DNA from: JBDTMC01 sp039934475
GTDB taxonomy: Bacteria; Acidobacteriota; Terriglobia; Bryobacterales; Bryobacteraceae
Reading direction: 5' to 3'
NCBI GenBank assembly: GCA_039934475.1
Contig: JBDTMC010000024.1
Location: 1-31,765 of the forward strand
Length of the DNA: 31,765 bases
This document shows positions 1-7,575 of this stretch, piece by piece. The position numbers and the translations under genes are program-made. Under the pieces are notes generated by a model. It did no database searches. It worked only from the letters and a program-made list of their open reading frames with translations, and was not told where the DNA came from. Position 1 is the stretch's first letter; every line of letters begins with the position of its first letter.

Positions 1-681
1 CCGCTGTGGTAGATAAACCTTGCCGGTCTCCACAACCGGGGTGGACACAACGGCGAGGTCGGCCACAGTGACGCGGCGAATCTCTTTTGTCTTGGCCTTC
101 TTGATGCCCATCAACGTTGCATAGCGGAGCTTGTTGATGCCGCTCTGAATCGTCAGCACCGCGGGCAAAGGCATGGTGACGTGTTGAAACCAGCCATTTT
201 CCAACTCGCGCTTCACGCGGATGGCGCCATCTTTCACTTCCACGGCCATGACGATGGTGCCGTGCGGCAAGCCCAGGAGTTCGGCCAGGATGACTCCCGT
301 TTGACCGTAGCCTTGATCGTCGGACTGCAAACCGGTGAGGATGAGGTCGGGCCGTTCCGCTTCGGCTGCTTTTGCCAGCAGGCGCGCCACGCCCAGCGCA
401 TCGAAGGCGCTGAGATCGTCCTCTTCCACGTGAACGGCGCGGTCGGCGCCTTTGGCGAGCGCTTCGCGAATAGTTGAGGCAGCCCGCGGCGGGCCGGCAC
501 AGAGGGCTACCACTTCGCCGCCGTGCTTGTCCTTTAGTTGAAGTGCTTCTTCCAGCGCGTAGGCATCAGGCTCATTAATCTCAAAGCTGAGGTCCGACTC
601 CTCAATCCACTTGCCGCCCGCGTCTACCCGCAATTGCGAGTCGCGCGCCGGCACTTGCTTGATCGCGACGAGGATCTTCAT
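1..681 (-). CDS. etfB: Electron transfer flavoprotein beta subunit (3' end cut by window edge)
   Basis: Reading from ATG at 681 down to base 1 gives 227 uninterrupted codons with no stop, so the C-terminus lies outside the window (the family is usually about 250-260 residues). The N-terminus MKILVAIKQVP, the later LTGLQSDDQGYGQTGV segment (AMP/FAD-binding region) and ITIQSGINKLRYATLMGIKKAK-type stretch near residues 180-200 are typical of EtfB/FixA. ETF takes electrons from acyl-CoA and related dehydrogenases in the cytoplasm and passes them to the quinone pool through ETF-quinone oxidoreductase. The alpha subunit would be expected just beyond the left edge. A GGAG ribosome site sits about 8 nt upstream of the ATG. 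It follows fabF on the same strand after 37 nt and may be cotranscribed with it. Confidence 0.93.
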   Translation of the reverse strand, partial: MKILVAIKQVPARDSQLRVDAGGKWIEESDLSFEINEPDAYALEEALQLKDKHGGEVVALCAGPPRAASTIREALAKGADRAVHVEEDDLSAFDALGVARLLAKAAEAERPDLILTGLQSDDQGYGQTGVILAELLGLPHGTIVMAVEVKDGAIRVKRELENGWFQHVTMPLPAVLTIQSGINKLRYATLMGIKKAKTKEIRRVTVADLAVVSTPVVETGKVYLPQR

Positions 682-718
682 CGTTTAGGCTCCAGGGACG
701 CGTGCGCGGTAACGCGCG

Positions 719-1960
719 CTATCCGCGATAACGTTTGAAAATGAGGCACCCGTTCGTGCCGCCAAATCCGAAGGAATTGGACAGTGCGTGCTCGATTTCC
801 ATCGGCCGCGCCACGTTGGGGATGTAATCGAGATCGCATTCCGCATCCGGAAATTCGTGGTTGATGGTGGGCGGAGCGATTTGATCGCGCAGGGCAAGAA
901 CCGTCAAGCCAGCCTCAAGGCCGCCAGCGCCGCCGAGCAGATGCCCGGTCATCGATTTGGTGGAACTGACAGCCAGTTTGTAGGCATAATCGCCGAAGCA
1001 GCGCTTCAATGCAATGGTTTCAATCTTGTCGCCCATCTCAGTGGACGTTCCATGCGCATTCACATACTGAATGGAGGTGGGGTCGAGTTTGGCGTCGCGC
1101 AACGCATTGCGCATCACACGATAAGCGCCGTCGCCGTCTTCCGAAGGCGAGGTGATGTGGAAGGCATCGCCGCTCATGCCATAGCCGACTAGCTCCGCCA
1201 GGATGGGAGCACCTCGTCGAACGGCGTAGTCGTGTTCTTCGAGAACGAGAATTCCCGAGCCCTCACCGACGATGAATCCATCGCGGCACTTATCCCACGG
1301 GCGGCAAGCGTGCGCCGGATCGTCATTGCGCTGCGATAAGGCGCGCATAGCCGCGAATCCGCCAATACCCATGGGGGTAATGCAAGCTTCTGTACCGCCG
1401 CAGATCATGATGTCGGCATCGCCGCGCTGAATCAGCCGGAACGAATCTCCGACGGCGTGCGCGCTGGTAGTGCAGGCGGTGGCAGTAGCCGAATTCGGTC
1501 CTTTTGCGCCATAGCGGATGGAGACGTAACCCGAGGCGAGGTTGACGATGGTGGCGGGAATAAAGAAGGGCGAGATACGGCTGGGACCCTTCTCGAGCAA
1601 GGTCCTGTGCTCCCGTTCGATGATCTCGAAACCGCCGATTCCGCTGCCGATATAGACACCGGCCATTTCGGCGTCCTCTGGCGGAATCTGAAGGTTGGCC
1701 CCCTGCATCGCGAATTGGGAAGCGGCGATGGCGAACTGGATAAACCGTCCCATCTTCTTAACTTCCTTCTTCTCGACGTACAACTGGGGATCGAACCCCT
1801 TCACTTCGCCGGCGATCCTCGAATTGAAGAGCGTGGCATCAAATGCGGTGATTGGACCGATGCCATTAGTGCTGCTTTTGACGGCGCTCCAAGTGGCCTC
1901 GGTGCCAATTCCGACGGAGGTGACAAGGCCAACGCCCGTCACTACAACTCTTCGCGACAA
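719..1960 (-). CDS. fabF: 3-oxoacyl-[acyl-carrier-protein] synthase II
   Basis: This 413-residue protein is a KAS II condensing enzyme, which elongates acyl-ACP with malonyl-ACP in type II fatty-acid synthesis. The catalytic residues fall at the same positions as in E. coli FabF: Cys163 in TACTTSAH, His303 in NAHGTSTEMGD, and Lys335 and His340 in STKSMTGHLLGGAGG. The length is normal. The start codon is TTG at 1960. It is supported by an AGAGGGG ribosome site about 8 nt upstream and by the family N-terminus SRRVVVTGVG. It lies 46 nt downstream of acpP on the same strand, the classical acpP-fabF pairing, so it acts on the neighbouring carrier protein. etfB follows. Confidence 0.97.
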   Translation of the reverse strand: MSRRVVVTGVGLVTSVGIGTEATWSAVKSSTNGIGPITAFDATLFNSRIAGEVKGFDPQLYVEKKEVKKMGRFIQFAIAASQFAMQGANLQIPPEDAEMAGVYIGSGIGGFEIIEREHRTLLEKGPSRISPFFIPATIVNLASGYVSIRYGAKGPNSATATACTTSAHAVGDSFRLIQRGDADIMICGGTEACITPMGIGGFAAMRALSQRNDDPAHACRPWDKCRDGFIVGEGSGILVLEEHDYAVRRGAPILAELVGYGMSGDAFHITSPSEDGDGAYRVMRNALRDAKLDPTSIQYVNAHGTSTEMGDKIETIALKRCFGDYAYKLAVSSTKSMTGHLLGGAGGLEAGLTVLALRDQIAPPTINHEFPDAECDLDYIPNVARPMEIEHALSNSFGFGGTNGCLIFKRYRG

Positions 1961-2006
1961 AAGTATTCCCCTCTCGCTTAGATGGAAACCCGGAACCCGG
2001 GGATAC

Positions 2007-2246
2007 TTACTTCTTGCCTGACTTGGCGTCGATGTATTCGACCGCGTCCTTCACGGTGGTGATCTTCTCGGCATCCTCATCGGGGATATCGAGATCGAAC
2101 TGCTCTTCAAACGCCATCACCAGTTCGACGATATCGAGGGAATCGGCTCCTAGGTCGTCCACAAACGACGCTGTGTTATCAACCTGAGCCTCATCGACCC
2201 CCAACTGCTCGACGATGATCTGCTTCACCTTCTGTTCAACGGACAT
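2007..2246 (-). CDS. acpP: Acyl carrier protein
   Basis: This 79-residue acidic protein has the ACP phosphopantetheine site GADSLDIVELVM, with Ser36 as the modified serine. It carries growing acyl chains for the fatty-acid synthase and is the substrate of FabF, encoded next. Length and charge are those of a normal bacterial ACP. An unusually good ribosome site, GGGGAGG, lies about 5 nt before the ATG, fitting a highly expressed gene. It is the first gene of the minus-strand run acpP-fabF-etfB and is divergent from the secreted-protein gene at 2337. Confidence 0.98.
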   Translation of the reverse strand: MSVEQKVKQIIVEQLGVDEAQVDNTASFVDDLGADSLDIVELVMAFEEQFDLDIPDEDAEKITTVKDAVEYIDAKSGKK

Positions 2247-2279
2247 GAATCCTCCCCGAAAACTCTTGCAAACTCATTG

Positions 2280-2309
2280 ATTCTAGCGGTGTGTGACGAC
2301 GCGCCGCAA
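2280..2309 (-). promoter_or_regulatory. Candidate acpP promoter
   Basis: On the minus strand a -10-like TAGAAT (2280-2285, five of six consensus bases) is preceded by a weak -35-like TTGCGG (2304-2309) with an 18-bp spacer. This would give a leader of about 27 nt ending in the strong ribosome site before acpP. The -35 match is poor, so this is a candidate only. Confidence 0.4.
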
Positions 2310-2324
2310 CTGTCACTAAGACGC

Positions 2325-2330
2325 TACAAT
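2325..2330 (+). promoter_or_regulatory. Candidate -10 box for a leaderless start at 2337
   Basis: TACAAT lies 6 nt before the ATG at 2337, which would place the transcript start at or next to the start codon. No Shine-Dalgarno sequence precedes this ATG. No recognisable -35 hexamer is present at the usual spacing. Confidence 0.3.
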
Positions 2331-2336
2331 CGCCAG

Positions 2337-3212
2337 ATGATGCTGCCGATGTTGCTGTGGCTCTGGCTTTTGCCGGCAGATCGTCCTCTGGAAGCCCTCG
2401 TGAAACTCGCCGATGAGGCCGCAGCATTCGCCAAAAATGCAGTGCAAATGACTGGCCGTGAGGTGCTGCTGCAGCAGGCATTAGTCCCCGAACCCCGCAT
2501 CAAACTGCGTATCGGGGAGGCGGCCATTCAATCCATAGGGAATCGCTGGCAGAGCCGTGAGATCGTCTCCGAATACGGTTTCGCGGCCGTCCAGCGCAGC
2601 ATCCATGAGCTCCGGCAGGTTGTCAGCATCGACGGTAAAGCGGTGACCTCGCAGCAAGACGCCCGGAACTCCCTGGCCAAGGGAATCTCCACCACCGACG
2701 ACCATGTCAAACAGCAGATGCTCCGAGACTTCGAGAAGCACGGGCTGGTGGGAACAGCCTACGACTTCGGCCAGATCATTCTCCTGTTCACCAGGAATGC
2801 TCTGTCGCGCTACGCTTTCACCAACTGCGTCGACGCGTACGTGGGGACTGAGCGCGCCCTGCGGTGCGACTACCAGCAGAGCAGCGGCGACGAATCCGTG
2901 ACGGTCTTCGAAGGACGGAAGCAGGTGCACATTCCCCTCTCCGGTATGGTCTGGTTCCGCGCCGGAGACTGGATGCCCCTGCGGGTCCGCATGACGGTTC
3001 AGCGGGTGGATAGGAAGAAGGGGACCCTTCGCGACGAGGCCAGCGTCGACTATAGCGCCGGCAAACTGGGGTTCCTGCTTCCGGTCACAGTCGTCCACCG
3101 GCAATTCGTGGATAACGAGATTGTCGTGCAAAATCATTTCGAGTACAGCGAATTCCACCGTTTCTCAGCCGAGAGTACGATTGAGTTCCAGTCCCCCGAC
3201 AAAAAGCGATGA
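2337..3212 (+). CDS. Secreted protein of unknown function
   Basis: I chose ATG 2337 (291 residues) rather than the upstream in-frame TTG at 2277, because translation from 2337 begins with a plausible short signal peptide, MMLPMLLWLWLLPADRP. The upstream codons show no such logic and lie over the acpP promoter region. The mature part is soluble and mixed alpha/beta, with no membrane segment or catalytic motif that I recognise. Its C-terminal half, with lines such as DWMPLRVRMTVQR and HFEYSEFHRFSAESTIEF, resembles secreted acidobacterial proteins of unknown function that look like outer-membrane-lipoprotein or lipid-binding folds, but this is weak. Its stop overlaps the start of the esterase gene by 4 nt (ATGA), so the two are translationally coupled. 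Confidence 0.7.
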   Translation: MMLPMLLWLWLLPADRPLEALVKLADEAAAFAKNAVQMTGREVLLQQALVPEPRIKLRIGEAAIQSIGNRWQSREIVSEYGFAAVQRSIHELRQVVSIDGKAVTSQQDARNSLAKGISTTDDHVKQQMLRDFEKHGLVGTAYDFGQIILLFTRNALSRYAFTNCVDAYVGTERALRCDYQQSSGDESVTVFEGRKQVHIPLSGMVWFRAGDWMPLRVRMTVQRVDRKKGTLRDEASVDYSAGKLGFLLPVTVVHRQFVDNEIVVQNHFEYSEFHRFSAESTIEFQSPDKKR

Positions 3213-3826
3213 TTATCTACCTGCATGGATTTGCTTCCGGCCCTGGATCGCGCAAGGCGCAATTTTTTCGAGAGCAGTTCGCCGGGGTGGGTATCGATCT
3301 GCTGATTCCCGACCTGGCCGCGGGGGATTTTGAAAACCTCACGATCAGCGGCCAGTTGGAAGTGATTGGACGGCTGGCGGCTGGCCGGCCTGTGACGCTG
3401 ATTGGCTCCAGCATGGGCGGCTATCTGGCTGCTTTGTACGCGGCCCGCCATCCCGAAGTGCAGCGCGTGGTCCTGATGGCGCCGGCCTTCGGCTTCCTGG
3501 AACGTTGGGCGGCGACGCTGGGCGAAGAGCGCGTTCAGCAGTGGCGGGAGAGCGGATACACGTCGATGTATCACTACGGCGATAAGGCGGAGCGGCGGTT
3601 GAGCTACCGCTTGATTGAAGACGGCAAACGGTACGAAGATTTTCCTGAAGTCTTGCAGCCGGCCTTGGTGTTGCATGGAACTCGCGATACGGTGGTGCCG
3701 CCGTCGGCCAGCGAGCGGTTCGCACAATTGCGCACCAATGCCCGCCTGCATCTTATCGACAGCGACCACGAATTAACTGACGTATTACCTCTGCTATGGG
3801 ATTTGATGCGAGAGTTCCTGCTTTAG
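3209..3826 (+). CDS. YqiA-like alpha/beta-hydrolase (putative esterase)
   Basis: This 205-residue cytoplasmic protein matches the small YqiA/UPF0227 alpha/beta-hydrolase group. It begins directly with the first core strand and oxyanion-region motif MIIYLHGFASGPGS. The nucleophile is Ser68 in GSSMGG, and the likely acid and base are Asp160 in HGTRDTVVPP and His187 in DSDHELTD. Such enzymes hydrolyse short acyl esters; the physiological substrate is unknown. There is no signal peptide. The ATG overlaps the stop of the upstream secreted-protein gene (ATGA), so the pair is probably one operon. The gene ends 10 nt from the convergent NUDIX gene. Confidence 0.85.
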   Translation: MIIYLHGFASGPGSRKAQFFREQFAGVGIDLLIPDLAAGDFENLTISGQLEVIGRLAAGRPVTLIGSSMGGYLAALYAARHPEVQRVVLMAPAFGFLERWAATLGEERVQQWRESGYTSMYHYGDKAERRLSYRLIEDGKRYEDFPEVLQPALVLHGTRDTVVPPSASERFAQLRTNARLHLIDSDHELTDVLPLLWDLMREFLL

Positions 3827-3836
3827 TAGCAAGGAG

Positions 3837-4601
3837 TTACGGTTCTGCCTGGATGAGATATTCTTCCATCCCGAGGCCCACAATGCGGATCGCCGCCGGC
3901 TGCACGTGTATGAAGTTGACGGCCGGAATTCCACCGCTCAGTGCGGCGAGGTTGGCAATCACAGCCTCCACGGGAATGGTTCCGGCCACAACGGCAATCC
4001 GGTTCTGCCAGTTCTGACGAAGGGCCAGGCCGGCTTTCACCAGCCTTTCCAGCACTTCCGCGGCGGTGGCGGCAGAGTATTCCTGGGGCGGTGAAAGGCC
4101 TAGCCAGGTAGTGATGAGGCGGTAGGTGAATCCCCACAACGGAATGGGCGCCAGGTCTATGGCCGGAAATAGCATCTCAGGCGGCATGCCCGGAACCGCT
4201 CTCAGATGGTGCGAGGCCGGATCTTCAAACACGCTGAGAGGTACCCAACGCGCCTCGACGGCTTCTCTTGGATCCACTACCACCGGCTGTTCCCGATCAA
4301 TCGCAAAAACGAACGGGGCTACCAGCATTACGCGGCTGCCTTTGCGCCCGGCCATCGCCACCGGGAGCCTTTCCTGCAACTGGAGGCGGTTGACGTCGAG
4401 CGAACATTCCTCGCGAAGCTCGCGCAAGGCCGTATGGAGCAGATCGGAGTCTTCCGGATCGATGTGACCGCCGGGAAAGGACCAATGTCCCGACCAGGGG
4501 TCGCCGTCGCGTTCGGCGCGGCGCATGAGAAGCACCGATTCCGGCTCCGCGCGCGACCACACCACGGCAACTGCTGCTTCCGGCTCCGCCATACCTACCA
4601 T
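3837..4601 (-). CDS. NUDIX hydrolase, NudL/CoA-pyrophosphatase-like
   Basis: This 254-residue protein has a NUDIX box at about residues 44-70: FPGGHIDPE followed by LRELREECSLDV. The segment between the box glutamate and REL is two residues longer than the standard motif, and the usual glycine after EE is replaced by Cys66. The preceding LLMRRAERDGDPWSGHWSFPGG resembles NudL-type enzymes, which cleave the diphosphate of coenzyme A and its derivatives. The catalytic glutamates of REL-REE are present, so activity is likely, but the substrate is uncertain. The roughly 80-residue C-terminal extension after the NUDIX fold has no motif I recognise. ATGs at 4601 and 4592 are both possible starts; neither has a clear ribosome site. 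It lies 11 nt downstream of the VWFA gene and is probably cotranscribed with it. Confidence 0.82.
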   Translation of the reverse strand: MVGMAEPEAAVAVVWSRAEPESVLLMRRAERDGDPWSGHWSFPGGHIDPEDSDLLHTALRELREECSLDVNRLQLQERLPVAMAGRKGSRVMLVAPFVFAIDREQPVVVDPREAVEARWVPLSVFEDPASHHLRAVPGMPPEMLFPAIDLAPIPLWGFTYRLITTWLGLSPPQEYSAATAAEVLERLVKAGLALRQNWQNRIAVVAGTIPVEAVIANLAALSGGIPAVNFIHVQPAAIRIVGLGMEEYLIQAEP

Positions 4602-4612
4602 AATCGCGCGGG

Positions 4613-5557
4613 TCAGGGACGGGCGTAGTAGCCCGTTTTGGCGTGAACTGCGAGCCCGTCTTTGCGCGGCCGGATGACGATCTTGCGGAAGGTGCCGTCG
4701 TGAACGGGATTTGTGGAAGGATAGGCGAGTTCGTAGGTAGCGCGGAGTTCCTCGCCGATCTGGCGGAACGAGGTTGAGAGATCGCGTGTGCGGGCGTCGT
4801 GATGGGCCCCTCCCGTTTCGCGCGCCAACCGATCCATCACCGCGATGCCGTATTTATTGCGCGCGGTAAGATGGCGTGCCCGGCGTTCGGTGTAGCGGAT
4901 GCAATAGAGGCGGACGTCGTCGGTTTGTGCCGCTTCAATCACTTCCAACATGTGATGCGCGCTCGAATTGTCCTCGCCATCGCTAAATACGAGCAATACG
5001 CGGCGGCCCGAACTCTGCGTCCTCATGCGCTCGCGAATAGAGAGGAAGATGGCATCGTAAAAGGCGGTGCCCAGTTCGCGGATTTCGTTACCCTCGAATT
5101 CGGGGAACTTGCGCTCGCCTTTTTCGAAGCTGGTGAGGCCATCGAGGATATTTGACGGTTCCGGCGTGGAATCGGCCACAACGCGAATGTGATTTCCGAA
5201 ACAAACCAGGAACGCGCGATCGCGAGGTTCCATCACTTCCTTAAGGAATGTTCCTAAGTCGCGATGGTGCGGTTTCATAAATGTTTCCTGGCTCCCGCTC
5301 ATATCCATCACCAGGCCGAGGGTGAGCGGAACGTCGGCGCTGCGCGCAAAATAGGAGATCTTTTGCGGGACACCGTCTTCCAGGATCTCGAAATCGTCGC
5401 GCGTCAAATCGGTGGCGAGATTTCCTTTCGCGTCACGTACTGTGAAGGCCACGTTAACAAGGTTTACCTCGACGCGGATCGGTTCCTGGGCTGCGGCTGA
5501 GAGGACAAGGACGAAGCAGACCACCCCAAATCGGATCATTGTCCGGTAGCTTAGCAT
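4613..5557 (-). CDS. Secreted VWFA-related protein (acidobacterial TIGR03436 type)
   Basis: The 314-residue product has an N-terminal signal peptide (about residues 1-24, ending SAAAQ). It is followed by a short beta-rich lead-in (VNLVNVAFTVRDAKGN, then DFEILEDGVPQKISYF) and a von Willebrand A domain. This is the standard architecture of the acidobacterial VWFA family. The metal-ion-dependent adhesion site looks intact: Asp85, Ser87 and Ser89 in DMSGS, Thr164 in LGTAFYD, and Asp193 in FSDGEDNS. Such domains bind protein ligands through a divalent metal outside the cytoplasm; the partner is unknown. ATG 5557 is used here; the in-frame ATG 5539 would give a shorter signal peptide and is also possible. 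It is divergent from the gene at 5611. Confidence 0.88.
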   Translation of the reverse strand: MLSYRTMIRFGVVCFVLVLSAAAQEPIRVEVNLVNVAFTVRDAKGNLATDLTRDDFEILEDGVPQKISYFARSADVPLTLGLVMDMSGSQETFMKPHHRDLGTFLKEVMEPRDRAFLVCFGNHIRVVADSTPEPSNILDGLTSFEKGERKFPEFEGNEIRELGTAFYDAIFLSIRERMRTQSSGRRVLLVFSDGEDNSSAHHMLEVIEAAQTDDVRLYCIRYTERRARHLTARNKYGIAVMDRLARETGGAHHDARTRDLSTSFRQIGEELRATYELAYPSTNPVHDGTFRKIVIRPRKDGLAVHAKTGYYARP

Positions 5558-5610
5558 CCCCCACCGTGATGGCGATTGAACTGCTCTTTCTGATAGTGAG
5601 GTTTACATCT

Positions 5611-7500
5611 ATGCCCTGCCTGCTCCGTTGGCTCGTAGTTGCCTTGACGGCCGTGGTTCCAGCAGTGGCCGCCGAGGCCGACGCATTAGCCATCTCGCGG
5701 AATCTACAGGCCCGGCACTTTCCCCACTTCGGCGTCCTGGACCCCGTTTTCGACAGCCGCTACGGGATGACCATCGTCAGCTATTCACGCTGTGGCGACT
5801 CCGCCTTGTGGACCGGTTCCTACCTCGCCGCTGAGGCATTTCGATACAAGGTGACACACTCCGCGGACGCCTTGGCCAACGCGAAGAGGGCCTTCGCTGG
5901 GATTCAATCGCTGGTAGATGTGACCGGCAATAATGTGCTGGCGCGGTGCCTGATTCCGGACGATTCGCCTTATGCCAGCGCCATCGCCAGCGAAGAAGCC
6001 AACAATGGGATTTACCATAGCGCCCCAGGAAATTTCTGGGTTGGCAACACATCGCGAGACGAATATACGGGCGTGATGTTCGGCTTGGCCGCTGCCTACG
6101 AATTCATTGACGACGCGGCGCTGAAGTCGTCCATTTCTGATGTCGTGACACGGCTGGTCCAGTTCTTGAAGGATCACAATTGGAGCGTGGTGCTGCCCGA
6201 CGGCACGGCCACAACAACCTTTCTGATTCGTCCCGATCAGCAGTTGGCATTCCTACAACTGGCGCGGCAGGTGAATCCGGACCAGTTCTCCACCGCGTAT
6301 GATATCTCACGCGTGTTGCTGTCAACCACCGTTATTGCGCCCATTTCAGTGGATGTGCTGAGCGACGATTCGTATTTCAAGTTCAACCTCGACTCGATGA
6401 ACTTGTACCTGCTGATTCACCTCGAGAACAGCAGTTTCAATGACCTCTACCACAATGCCTATGATGTTCTTCGCAATCATACCGACGATCAGCAGAATGC
6501 CTTCTTCAATATGATCGACTTCGGCGTGAACGGGGCGAACGCGACCCGTGACGCGGAATCGCGCACACTGCTGGATCAGTGGCTGCTGCGCATGCGGCGC
6601 GATCCTTACTTCGATTACCACGGCAAGTACGCGACCTGTGGGAATCCCGATGTTGCCTGCCAGCCGCTACCGATTGTTGACCGCGCCGCTACCGATTTCA
6701 TCTGGCAGCGCAGTCCGTTTCAGTTGGCCGGTGGCGCCGATGGCTTGATTGAGACGGCGGGGATTGATTACATACTGCCTTACTGGATGGGCCGCTACTA
6801 CGGAGTGATTGCACCGGACAGTGTGCATGTTGGATCCGCCGCCAGCGGCACACCGCTGCTCGCTCCGGAATCAATTGCGTCGATCTACGGAAGCAGCCTG
6901 GCAGTCGCGGCTCAGAGTACGCCCAGTCAACCGCCACCGGCGTCGCTAGCCGGCGTAACCGTGACGGTGAAAGACCTCTCGGGAACTTCCCTGCCCGCCT
7001 TACTGTACTTCGTTTCGGCGGGACAAGTGAATTTCATGGTGCCGCCGGGATTGATTCCTGGTACAGGGTCCGTTACAGTGCATAGCAACAGTGGGACCGA
7101 CCTCATCACCTCAATTGAATTGCTGAAAGCTGCGCCTTCGTTGTTTACCGCCGACGCCAGCGGCAGCGGTCCTCCGGCGGCGTTGATCGGTGGGAGTCCA
7201 GTTTTCTCCTGCTCCGGCTCCACATGCGCCCCCGTGCCAGTTGATGTGAGCGGCCCCTCCGCGGTGTACCTGTCGCTCTATGGAACTGGAATCCGCAACC
7301 GCTCGTCGCTGGCGGGTGTGACTTGCACCGTTGGCGGCATCGCCGTTCCAGTGCTCTACGCCGGCGCGCAGTCTGAGTACGCCGGCCTCGACCAGGTGAA
7401 CGTGCAATTGACGACGGCGCTTCGCGGGTTAGGCTCCGTTGACCTGACGTTGACGGTGGACGGCACCGTGTCCAACCCTGTACGGCTGCAACTTCAGTAG
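5611..7500 (+). CDS. Secreted protein with alpha/alpha-toroid-like N-terminus and TIGR03437 C-terminus
   Basis: The start is ATG 5611 (629 residues). It has GTGAGG upstream and yields a clean signal peptide, MPCLLRWLVVALTAVVPAVA. Residues about 25-400 are rich in helices with repeated aromatic and acidic positions (SRCGDSALWTGSYLAAEAF, then GVMFGLAAAYEFIDDAALK and MRRDPYFDYHGKYATC). This suggests an alpha/alpha-barrel carbohydrate-active or related enzyme, but I cannot name a family. Residues from about 405 to the end (APESIASIYGSSLA, FVSAGQVNFMVPPGL, GLDQVNVQL) match the TIGR03437 C-terminal domain typical of Solibacter secreted proteins. That domain is thought to serve export or surface attachment, but its role is unproven. 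The gene stands alone between the divergent VWFA gene and the S9 peptidase gene 75 nt downstream. Confidence 0.8.
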   Translation: MPCLLRWLVVALTAVVPAVAAEADALAISRNLQARHFPHFGVLDPVFDSRYGMTIVSYSRCGDSALWTGSYLAAEAFRYKVTHSADALANAKRAFAGIQSLVDVTGNNVLARCLIPDDSPYASAIASEEANNGIYHSAPGNFWVGNTSRDEYTGVMFGLAAAYEFIDDAALKSSISDVVTRLVQFLKDHNWSVVLPDGTATTTFLIRPDQQLAFLQLARQVNPDQFSTAYDISRVLLSTTVIAPISVDVLSDDSYFKFNLDSMNLYLLIHLENSSFNDLYHNAYDVLRNHTDDQQNAFFNMIDFGVNGANATRDAESRTLLDQWLLRMRRDPYFDYHGKYATCGNPDVACQPLPIVDRAATDFIWQRSPFQLAGGADGLIETAGIDYILPYWMGRYYGVIAPDSVHVGSAASGTPLLAPESIASIYGSSLAVAAQSTPSQPPPASLAGVTVTVKDLSGTSLPALLYFVSAGQVNFMVPPGLIPGTGSVTVHSNSGTDLITSIELLKAAPSLFTADASGSGPPAALIGGSPVFSCSGSTCAPVPVDVSGPSAVYLSLYGTGIRNRSSLAGVTCTVGGIAVPVLYAGAQSEYAGLDQVNVQLTTALRGLGSVDLTLTVDGTVSNPVRLQLQ

Positions 7501-7575
7501 TCTGGAGGGGCGTTTCGCGGGAACACGGACCGCCCGTTCGCCGTATTGGTCAAAGACAAGGAGTGCGTAATCGAT

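Noticed and set aside
2481..3158. 225-codon frame on the minus strand opposite the secreted protein
   Set aside because: The plus-strand frame has a signal peptide and is coupled to the esterase gene; the antisense frame has neither.
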